Source: Cellulomonas hominis (lineage in GTDB: Bacteria; Actinomycetota; Actinomycetes; Actinomycetales; Cellulomonadaceae). From it: a DNA stretch of 53,796 nt. The stretch's first letter is position 1. Each line of letters starts with the position of its first letter. Below are positions 47,533 to 53,796 of the stretch, in pieces. The stretch is from positions 1 to 53,796 of the forward strand of contig NZ_CABEGA010000031.1 of assembly GCF_901521055.1 (NCBI RefSeq), written 5' to 3'. The translations under genes and the position numbers were made by a program. The notes beneath the pieces are model-generated. The model was not told the DNA's origin. It saw only the letters and a program-made list of their open reading frames with translations, and made no database searches.

Positions 47533-48594
47533 ATGGCACGGCGTCGGCAGGCGCAGGACCCGGGCGGGCCCCGGACCGGCGGGGTGACGATGCGCGACAT
47601 CGCGGACCTCGCGCAGGTGTCCACCAAGTCGGTGTCGATGGTGGTCAACGGGCTGCCGGGCGTCGGCAGCGAGACGCGCGCGCGCATCGAGGCCCTCATC
47701 GCCGAGCACGGCTACGTCGCCCGCGCGCAGGCTCAGGGCCTCGCCACGGGGCGCGCGTTCCTGGTCGGGCACGTGTTCAACAACCCGAACCCCGAGTACC
47801 TGATCACCATGCAGCAGGGGCTGCTGGACGGGCTCGAGGGCACCGGCTACGCGCTCGTGAGCTTCCCGCTGGAGCGGTCGGACCCGCGGTTCGTCGAGCG
47901 CCTGCGCGAGTTCGTGCACCGGCACCGGCTGGACGGCGTCGTGCTCACGTCGTCCGTGTCGGAGGACGAGCGGCTCGGCCCCCTGCTGGACGAGCTGCAG
48001 GTCCCGTACGTCCGCGTGACCCCCGCCCAGGTCGACGACCCGGGGCGGAGCGTCGCGGGCGCCGACCGCCCGGCCGCCGCGCTGGTCGCCGCGCACCTGC
48101 GGGAGCTGGGTCACGAGCGCATCGCGGTCGTGGCGGGCCCCTCGTCGTTCCTGTCCGGGCGCGAGCGGCGTGCGGGCTTCGAGGAGGGCCTGGCCGCGTC
48201 CGGGGCGGGGCTCGACCCGGCGCTCGTCGTCGAGGGCGACTACACCTTCGAGTCGGGGCTGTCCGCCGGCCGCCGGCTGCTCGACCTCGCGGAGCGGCCG
48301 ACCGCCGTGTTCTGCGCGAACGACGAGATGGCCGCGGGCGTGCTGCAGGCGGCGCAGGCGGCCGGCCTGGAGGTGCCGCGCGACCTGTCGGTGGTCGGGT
48401 TCGACGACTTCGCCATCGCGACCCGCGTCCTGCCCCGCCTCACGACCGTGCGCATCCCGACGCGCGCGGCCGGACGGCTGGCGGTGCGGCGGCTGCTCTC
48501 CCGCAGCGGCGTCCCCGGTGCGCAGGACGACGGCGGACGCTACCCGCAGCCGGAGCTCGTGGTCCGCGAGAGCTCGGGGCCCCCGCCGCGCTGA
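47533..48594 (+). CDS. LacI-family repressor of the pectin operon
   Basis: The 353-residue regulator has a LacI helix-turn-helix, TMRDIADLAQVSTKSVSMVVNG near 19-40, with hinge ARAQAQGLATGRAF, and a periplasmic-binding-like sensor domain ending with SVVGFDDFAIATRVLPRLTTVRIP split around 296-320. Thr-Lys-Ser at the recognition helix is somewhat unlike LacI itself. A -10 TACGAT (47471-47476) lies about 60 nt upstream. The ligand is probably a pectin breakdown intermediate such as 2-keto-3-deoxygluconate or a digalacturonate (inference from context). Confidence 0.92.
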   Translation: MARRRQAQDPGGPRTGGVTMRDIADLAQVSTKSVSMVVNGLPGVGSETRARIEALIAEHGYVARAQAQGLATGRAFLVGHVFNNPNPEYLITMQQGLLDGLEGTGYALVSFPLERSDPRFVERLREFVHRHRLDGVVLTSSVSEDERLGPLLDELQVPYVRVTPAQVDDPGRSVAGADRPAAALVAAHLRELGHERIAVVAGPSSFLSGRERRAGFEEGLAASGAGLDPALVVEGDYTFESGLSAGRRLLDLAERPTAVFCANDEMAAGVLQAAQAAGLEVPRDLSVVGFDDFAIATRVLPRLTTVRIPTRAAGRLAVRRLLSRSGVPGAQDDGGRYPQPELVVRESSGPPPR

Positions 48595-48612
48595 GCCGCC
48601 CCGGGCTCCGGG

Positions 48613-49371
48613 TCAGACCGCCGGGAGCTGGGGGACCGCCGCGAGCAGGCGGCGGGTGTACGGCTCGCGCGGGTCCGCGAGGACGTCGGCCGTGGCGCCC
48701 TCCTCGACCACGCGGCCGTGGTGCAGCACGACGGTGCGCTCGCACAGCCGCCCCACGATCGCGATGTCGTGGGACACCAGCACGAGGGTCAGCCCCTGCT
48801 CGGCGGCGAGGCGCTGCAGCAGGTCGACGACCTGCCCGCGCACGGAGACGTCGAGCGCGCTGACCGGCTCGTCGGCGACCAGCACCGACGGCGACGGCGC
48901 CAGGGCCCGGGCGATCGCGATGCGCTGGCGCTGACCGCCCGAGAACTGCGCCGGGTACCGGGACGCGACGTCGGGGTCCAGGCCGACCGACGCCAGGACC
49001 GACGCGACCCGGGCCCGGTGGTCGCCCGGGACCTTCAGCGAGCGCAGCGGCTCGGCGACCACGGCGCCGACCCGCATGCGGGGGTCCAGCGACGAGCGCG
49101 GGTCCTGGAACACCGGCTGCACGTCGGCGCGCAGCCGGCGCAGCAGCCCGCGGTCGCGGCGGTCGAGGGGCTCGCCGCGGTACCGGACGGCGCCCGACGT
49201 GGGCGAGTCGAGCCCGAGCAGCAGCCGCAGCAGCGTCGACTTGCCGGAGCCGGACTCGCCGACGATCCCGATGCTGCGGCCCGCCTCGACGCGCACGTCC
49301 ACGCCGTCGAGCGCGCGCGTCGCGCCGAACGCGCGGGTGACGCCGGCGGCCTCGAGCAGGGGGGCGGTCAT
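48613..49371 (-). CDS. oligopeptide ABC transporter ATP-binding protein (DppF type)
   Basis: This 252-residue ATPase has Walker A GESGSGKST near 39, Q-loop VFQDPRSSLDPRMRV near 87, signature FSGGQRQRIAIARAL near 143, Walker B VLVADEPVSALD near 163 and the C-terminal PYTRRLLAAVPQLP typical of the OppF/DppF subunit. The ATG overlaps the DppD-type stop by 4 nt. It ends 18 bases from the convergent LacI gene. It is the last gene of the second peptide operon. Confidence 0.93.
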   Translation of the reverse strand: MTAPLLEAAGVTRAFGATRALDGVDVRVEAGRSIGIVGESGSGKSTLLRLLLGLDSPTSGAVRYRGEPLDRRDRGLLRRLRADVQPVFQDPRSSLDPRMRVGAVVAEPLRSLKVPGDHRARVASVLASVGLDPDVASRYPAQFSGGQRQRIAIARALAPSPSVLVADEPVSALDVSVRGQVVDLLQRLAAEQGLTLVLVSHDIAIVGRLCERTVVLHHGRVVEEGATADVLADPREPYTRRLLAAVPQLPAV

Positions 49372-50201
49372 CGGGGGTCCTCCTCGGCAGCGGTGGCGTC
49401 GCCGGTGCCCGCGGGCCCCGGCAGCCCGGTGACCGCCCGCGCCGCGGCGACGAGCTCCCGGGTGTACGCCGCGTCCCCGCCGGCGAGCGCCGACCCGACG
49501 GTGGTGTGCTCGACCACGCGGCCGTCGCGCATGACGACGAGGTCCCGGGCGACGCGGGCGACGACGGGCAGGTCGTGCGAGACGAACACCAGGGCCACGC
49601 CGGTGCGGTCCACCAGGTCGTCCAGCAGGTCGAGCACCTCGGCCTGCACGGTCACGTCGAGGGCGGTGGTCGGCTCGTCGGCCAGGAGCACGCGGGGCTC
49701 GCACGCCAGGGCCATGGCCAGGGCGACGCGCTGCCGCTGCCCGCCGGACAGCTGCCACGGGTAGGAGCGCAGGATCCGCTCGGTGTCGTCCAGGTGCACG
49801 AGCCGGGCGAGCCGGGCGGCCTCGTCCCGGGCGGCCGACCCGCGCAACCCGCGGTGCAGCCGCAGGGGGCCGGTGATCTGCCGCCCGACGGTCATCAGCG
49901 GGTCGAGCGCGGTGAGCGGCTCCTGGAACACCATGGCCACCAGGGCGCCGCGCACGCGGGCGAGCCGGCGCGGCGGCAGCGTGAGCAGGTCCGTGCCGTC
50001 CAGCAGCACCCGGCCCGTGGCGCGCATCCCGTCGGGCAGCAGCCCCAGCACGGCGAGCGCCGTCATCGACTTGCCGGACCCCGACTCCCCGACCACCCCG
50101 AGCCGGCCGCCGGCGTCGAGCGACCAGGACACCCCGTCGAGCAGGGCGCGCCCGCCGGACGTCGTGACGGTGAGGTCCTCGACGGACAGCAGCGGGGTCA
50201 T
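49368..50201 (-). CDS. oligopeptide ABC transporter ATP-binding protein (DppD type)
   Basis: The 277-residue ATPase partner has Walker A GESGSGKSM near 38, MVFQEPLTALDPLMTVG near 89, signature LSGGQRQRVALAMAL near 150 and Walker B VLLADEPTTALDVT near 170. The usual DppD C-terminal Cys cluster that binds an iron-sulfur centre in some members is absent; the tail is Ala/Gly/Thr-rich. The ATG overlaps the DppC-type permease stop and the stop overlaps the DppF-type start, both by 4 nt. Confidence 0.93.
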   Translation of the reverse strand: MTPLLSVEDLTVTTSGGRALLDGVSWSLDAGGRLGVVGESGSGKSMTALAVLGLLPDGMRATGRVLLDGTDLLTLPPRRLARVRGALVAMVFQEPLTALDPLMTVGRQITGPLRLHRGLRGSAARDEAARLARLVHLDDTERILRSYPWQLSGGQRQRVALAMALACEPRVLLADEPTTALDVTVQAEVLDLLDDLVDRTGVALVFVSHDLPVVARVARDLVVMRDGRVVEHTTVGSALAGGDAAYTRELVAAARAVTGLPGPAGTGDATAAEEDPR

Positions 50202-51106
50202 CGGTCGCCTCGCAGGCTCGGGTCGGTGCGCTCGCGGATGCCGTCGCCGAGCAGGTTGAGCCCGAGCACGGTGACGACGATGGCGAGCCCCGGCAGGATC
50301 GCGCCCCACGGCTGCACGAGCATCGTGGACTGCGCCTCGTGCAGTAGGCGGCCCCAGGACGCGTTGGGCGGCGGGGCACCGAGCCCGAGGTACGACAGCG
50401 ACGCCTCGGCGAGGACGGCACCGCCGCCGAGCAGCATGAGCTGGACCAGCAGCGTCGGCCACACGTTCGGGACGACGTGCCGCAGCACGGTGCCCCACCA
50501 GCCGGTGCCCGCGGCGTGGGCGGCGGTGACGTAGTCCTCGCGCAGCACGCGGGCGACGTTCACGCGGGTGACCCGCGCGATGACCGCGGAGCCGGAGATG
50601 CCGATGGCCCAGATCGCCGACGACAGCGACGCGCCGCGGACCGTGACGATCAGCATGGCGAGCAGCAGGGTCGGGAAGGCGATCAGCAGGTCGACGGCGG
50701 AGAGCAGCGTGACGTCCACCCAGCGGCGGGTGGCGCCGGCCAGCAGCCCGACCAGGACGCCGAGCACCCCGGCCACGACCATGGACGCCACCGCGACGAC
50801 CAGCGCGTTCCCCGCACCGGTCATCAGCTGGCTGAGCAGGTCCCGGCCGAGCCGGTCGGTGCCGCCCCAGTGCGCGGCGCTCGGGCCCGCGAGGCGCTCG
50901 CCGGTGCCGGTGTCGTCGAGCGCGTACGGCGTCCACACCAGGGACACCAGGCCGACCAGCGCGACGACGCCGACCAGCACGGCCCCGGTGACGAGCGACG
51001 GCGGCAGGCCGCGCCGGCGGCGCGCGGGGGCACCGGCCCGGTCGGTGCCGGTGCCGGCCGGGTCGGTCCCGGTCGCGAGCGGCGCGGTGGTGGCGAGCTC
51101 GGTCAC
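50198..51106 (-). CDS. oligopeptide ABC transporter permease (DppC type)
   Basis: This 302-residue permease begins with a Thr/Ala/Arg-rich cytoplasmic tail (about 35 residues), then a membrane helix, the conserved HWGGTDRLGRDLLSQLMTGA near 78 and five more helices, with the EAA-type loop VTAAHAAGTGWWGTVLRHVVPN near 193. It ends GDGIRERTDPSLRGDR. GTG 51106 overlaps the DppB-type stop (GTGA). Confidence 0.93.
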   Translation of the reverse strand: MTELATTAPLATGTDPAGTGTDRAGAPARRRRGLPPSLVTGAVLVGVVALVGLVSLVWTPYALDDTGTGERLAGPSAAHWGGTDRLGRDLLSQLMTGAGNALVVAVASMVVAGVLGVLVGLLAGATRRWVDVTLLSAVDLLIAFPTLLLAMLIVTVRGASLSSAIWAIGISGSAVIARVTRVNVARVLREDYVTAAHAAGTGWWGTVLRHVVPNVWPTLLVQLMLLGGGAVLAEASLSYLGLGAPPPNASWGRLLHEAQSTMLVQPWGAILPGLAIVVTVLGLNLLGDGIRERTDPSLRGDR

Positions 51107-52062
51107 GCGGCCACCTCCCGCGTCGCGCGCAGGCGCGGGTCGATCGCCCGCTGCCCGAGGTCGACCAGCGTGTTGGTGACCAGCACGACGGCGGTCAGCG
51201 CCAGCACCAGCGCCTGCACGACGGGCAGGTCCCGCGAGGTCACGGAGTCGAGCAGCAGGGTGCCGAGCCCCGGCAGGGCGAACACGTTCTCGATGACGAC
51301 GGCCCCCAGCAGGGAGGTCGCGAGCTCGATGCCGAGGATCGCCACGACCGGGACGGCGGCGTTCCGCAGGCCGTGCCGCGCGAGCGCCCGCCACCGCCCG
51401 TAGCCCAGCGACCGTGCCGTGCGCAGGTAGTCCTGGTCGAGCACGTCGAGGGTCGCGGACCGCACGTACCGGACCATCACGGCGGACATCGCGATCGCCA
51501 CGGTCACGACCGGCAGCACCAGCGACCGCACGGCCGCCGCCGGGTCGGCCCAGCCCTCCCGCGGGAACCCGCCCGCGGGGAGCCAGCCGAGCTGCAGGGC
51601 GAAGACCAGCACCAGCAGCACGCCCACCCAGAAGACGGGGACCGCGACGCCGAGCTGGGACACCGCCGACACGCCCACCCCGACCGGCCCGCGCCGGTGC
51701 ACCGCGGCGAGCACGCCGAGGGGCACCGACACGAGCACGGCCAGGACGAACGCGGACACGCTGAGCGGCACCGTGATCGGCAGCTTCTGCGCGATCAGGT
51801 CCGCCACGGGGAGCCGGGACACGAACGACGTGCCCAGGTCCCCCCGCAGGAGCTGCGACACCCACTGCAGGTACTGCGTCACCACCGGCTGGTCCGTCCC
51901 GAGCTCGCTGCGGAGCTGCTCGAGCTGGTCGGCGGTGGTGCCCACGCCCAGCAAGGTGCCCGCGCTGTCGCCCGGTAGCAGCCGGAGGACGACGAACACG
52001 AGCACGCTCGCCAGGACCAGGGAGATCAGCAGGGAGCCGATCCGGAGCAGCAGGAGTCGCAC
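51103..52062 (-). CDS. oligopeptide ABC transporter permease (DppB type)
   Basis: The 319-residue DppB-type permease has the opening MRLLLLRIGSLLISLVLAS, VVLRLLPGDSAGTLLG near 24, LGTDQPVVTQYLQWV near 54, GDLGTSFVSRLPV near 74 and the loop YLRTARSLGYGRWRALARHG near 211, with ending DPRLRA. GTG 52062 begins 4 bases after the binding-protein stop. With the DppC type it forms the channel. Confidence 0.93.
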   Translation of the reverse strand: MRLLLLRIGSLLISLVLASVLVFVVLRLLPGDSAGTLLGVGTTADQLEQLRSELGTDQPVVTQYLQWVSQLLRGDLGTSFVSRLPVADLIAQKLPITVPLSVSAFVLAVLVSVPLGVLAAVHRRGPVGVGVSAVSQLGVAVPVFWVGVLLVLVFALQLGWLPAGGFPREGWADPAAAVRSLVLPVVTVAIAMSAVMVRYVRSATLDVLDQDYLRTARSLGYGRWRALARHGLRNAAVPVVAILGIELATSLLGAVVIENVFALPGLGTLLLDSVTSRDLPVVQALVLALTAVVLVTNTLVDLGQRAIDPRLRATREVAA

Positions 52063-52066
52063 GGGG

Positions 52067-53586
52067 TCAGGACTCCCGGACGATGTCGGCGACGTAGAAG
52101 GACTCGGTCACCTGGTCGACGGGGAAGCCGGTGATCTCCGCGCGGGCGACGCGGATCTGCGGGTCGAGGTACAGCCACGCGGAGGCCGCCTCCTCGCCGA
52201 TCGTCTCGTTCACCTGGGTGAGCAGGTCGACCTGCTCCTCCTCGGTCGCCGCCTGGTCGGCCTGCGCGACCAGCTCCTGCACCTGCGGGTTGTCGTAGCC
52301 CCAGTAGAAGTCGGGGTTCGCGTACCAGAGCACGTCGCGCGGGTTCACGTGGCCCATGAGGGTCGTGGTGAAGTCGTGGTCCGTGTAGACCTTCTGGTAC
52401 CAGGTGGCGTCGTCGATCGGGTTCGGCGTGAGCGTGACCCCGACGGCCTCGAGGTTCTTGGTCAGCGCGCGAGGATCGCCTCGGTGGTGTCGTCCGGGAT
52501 GTAGTCCACGGAGATCTCCAGGTCGCTGACCCCGGCCTCCGCGAGCAGCGCCTCGGCGGCGTCCGGGTCGTAGGCGTGCACGTCGGCCTGGTCGACGAAC
52601 CACGGGTCGGTGGGCGGCACCATCGAGCCGATGACCTGGCCGTAGCCGTCCCACACCGCCGACAGGATGGCCTCGCGGTCGATGGCCTTGTACAGCGCCT
52701 GGCGGACGCGGACGTCGTCGAACGGCGCGACGCGGTCGTTGAACGCCCACAGCTGCTTGGTGGTCGACGTGCCCTCGGTGATCGTGAAGTCCGGGTTGTC
52801 CTCGAACTGCACGAGCTGGTCCGGGGAGTCCTCCGCGATGACGAGGTCCAGGTCACCGGTGAGCAGCGCGTTGTTCAGCGCGGTCGTGTCCTGGAAGAAC
52901 CGGAAGGTCACGCCGGCGTTCTTCGCGGGCTCGCCCCAGTAGTCGTCGTTCTTCTCGATGGTGAGGTGGTCGCCCTGCACCCACTCGACGAACCGGTACG
53001 GGCCGGTGCCGTTGTCCGTCGTCAGCTCGGTGTCGCCGTCCTTCACTACGGTGACCGACGCCAGGTAGAACGTGAGGCCCTGCGACGGGCGCGACAGGTC
53101 GAGCTGCACGGTCGCGTCGTCCACGGCGGTCGCCTGCTGGATGACGAGGAGGTCGCTCTTGCGCGCCGACTTCGACTCCGGGCCGATGGCCTCGGAGATG
53201 CTCCACACCACGTCGTCCGCGGTCAGCGGGGTGCCGTCGTGGAAGGTCACGTCCGGCTGCAGGTGGAACGTGTAGGTCAAGCCGTCCTCGGAGACGTCCC
53301 AGGACTCGGCGAGGGTCGGGATCACCTGGCCGTCGACGTCCACGGAGGTCAGGCCCTCGTAGACGTTCCGGGTCATGGTCTGGGAGACGCCGGACGACCC
53401 GCCGACGTTGCGGACCAGGCCGGTCGGCTCGTTCGTCGAGCCGATGACGATCTCGGCGGAGCCGTCGGCGGAGGCGGAGGAGCCGGCGGACGACCCGCCG
53501 GAGCCGGAGCCGCAGGCGGCCAGGGCCAGGGCGGCGACGACGGCCAGGGCGGCCCCGAGGGGGGCGCGGGATCGGCGGGATCTCAC
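52067..53586 (-). pseudogene. peptide ABC transporter substrate-binding lipoprotein, frameshifted
   Basis: Two frames together make one SBP_bac_5 protein of about 505 residues. The first part starts at GTG 53586 (AAGGA site 8 nt upstream), has lipobox LALAAC (Cys about 25), YTFHLQPDVTFHDGTPLTADD near 104, VRVRQALYKAIDREAILSAVW near 293, and stops at a TGA at 52462-52464 after PDDTTEAILAR. The remaining domain continues in another frame with ALTKNLEAVGVTLTPNPIDD and runs to 52067. One base is missing in the GCGCGC run near 52464-52470. It may be a real mutation or a sequencing error, since all four downstream transporter genes are intact. If real, the importer lacks its binding protein. Confidence 0.85.
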
Positions 53587-53796
53587 GATGGTGTCCTTCC
53601 GGGAGGTGCCCTATAAACACCTGACGCTGGCGACCAAGGGTTAGGTTTTGCACTTCCAGTGATGCCAAATCTCCAAAAAAAAAGCGACGACTATAAACCC
53701 TCGGCTTTCCGCGTCACACAGCGCTACGTGCCTTGACGCGGCCCACCTCACTACCTGTCCCTTATAACCATCCGCCGCTGCCGACGATACCCACTG
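53587..53796. other. AT-rich intergenic end of window
   Basis: No gene is seen here. Bases 53641-53700 contain only about 24 G/C of 60, in sharp contrast to the rest. Visible elements are an inverted repeat AGGTG/CACCT around CCCTATAAA (53605-53623), CACT-TCC-AGTG (53651-53661), nine A residues (53675-53683) and three ATAA(A)C-like motifs near 53612, 53691 and 53762. On the minus strand TTGGTC followed by TATAGG after 16 bp could be the promoter of the peptide operon. A foreign or contig-end segment is also possible. Confidence 0.45.

Noticed and set aside
52440..52480. Programmed ribosomal frameshifting in the binding-protein gene
   Set aside because: Joining the frames needs a -1 shift, but there is no slippery heptamer of the X-XXY-YYZ kind and no downstream stem-loop of note; binding proteins of this family are not known to use it. 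A one-base deletion or sequencing error is simpler.
53634..53660. A second iron box in GGGTTAGGTTTTGCACTT
   Set aside because: Only the first half resembles the IdeR/DtxR consensus; the second half does not match and the downstream operon is for peptides.
1..53796. CRISPR array, tRNA, rRNA, insertion sequence, prophage
   Set aside because: No regularly spaced repeats with unique spacers, no cloverleaf or rRNA-like segments, and no transposase, integrase or phage structural gene were found on reading either strand.

Overview
The window is very GC-rich (clearly above 70 % by eye, with strong GC bias at third codon positions) and reads as chromosomal DNA of an actinobacterium. Supporting markers are a DUF222/HNH endonuclease, an SCO4848-like membrane protein, an IdeR/DtxR iron box, a SAM-IV riboswitch (known only from actinobacteria), a very short Cys-Cys leader ORF, and several genes that begin 6-7 nt after a TAnnnT -10 element, the arrangement of leaderless mRNAs. 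Micrococcales, perhaps Cellulomonadaceae, is my inference; there is no rRNA or other marker to settle it. I see no tRNA, rRNA, CRISPR array, insertion sequence or prophage.

Layout. 1-4.3 kb: purD, DUF222/HNH endonuclease, small membrane protein, purC. 4.3-8.6 kb: IdeR-boxed siderophore uptake operon (lipoprotein, two permeases, ATPase). 8.7-11.5 kb (minus): a chimeric sigma-region-2/anti-sigma (RskA) membrane protein, a duplicated-domain lipoprotein and a small Cys-containing protein. 11.8-20.4 kb (minus): peptide-uptake operon made of binding protein, M14 carboxypeptidase, two permeases, serine hydrolase, GbsR/MarR regulator and fused double ATPase. 20.5-24.6 kb: PaiB-like protein, amidohydrolase, MntA/HepT toxin-antitoxin pair, isochorismatase-like hydrolase, an unknown protein. 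24.7-27.4 kb: purS, purQ, tandem GNAT, then a Cys-leader peptide before a truncated luciferase-like protein. 27.5-30.6 kb: DrrAB-like exporter with divergent TetR, and a membrane protein. 30.6-34.3 kb: sulfur block in which a SAM-I riboswitch precedes DUF1737/rhodanese/metZ (minus) and a SAM-IV riboswitch precedes a class V aminotransferase (plus), with 11-bp repeats between the two promoters. 34.4-41.7 kb: pentapeptide protein, then a lipid block (MaoC, FabG4-like reductase, thiolase, divergent TetR, acyl-CoA oxidase/dehydrogenase). 41.8-48.6 kb: LacI-controlled pectin/uronate operon (hydratase, MFS, KduD, KduI, PL10 pectate lyase). 48.6-53.6 kb: second oligopeptide ABC operon whose binding-protein gene carries a frameshift. 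The last 210 bases are strikingly AT-rich for this DNA.

Most operons are tightly packed with 1-8 nt ATGA/GTGA overlaps, which fixes many start codons. The most unusual items are the sigma/anti-sigma chimera (8.7-9.9 kb), the Cys-leader with its truncated luciferase-fold protein (26.7-27.4 kb), and the two classes of SAM riboswitch back to back with phased repeats between them (32.5-32.9 kb).
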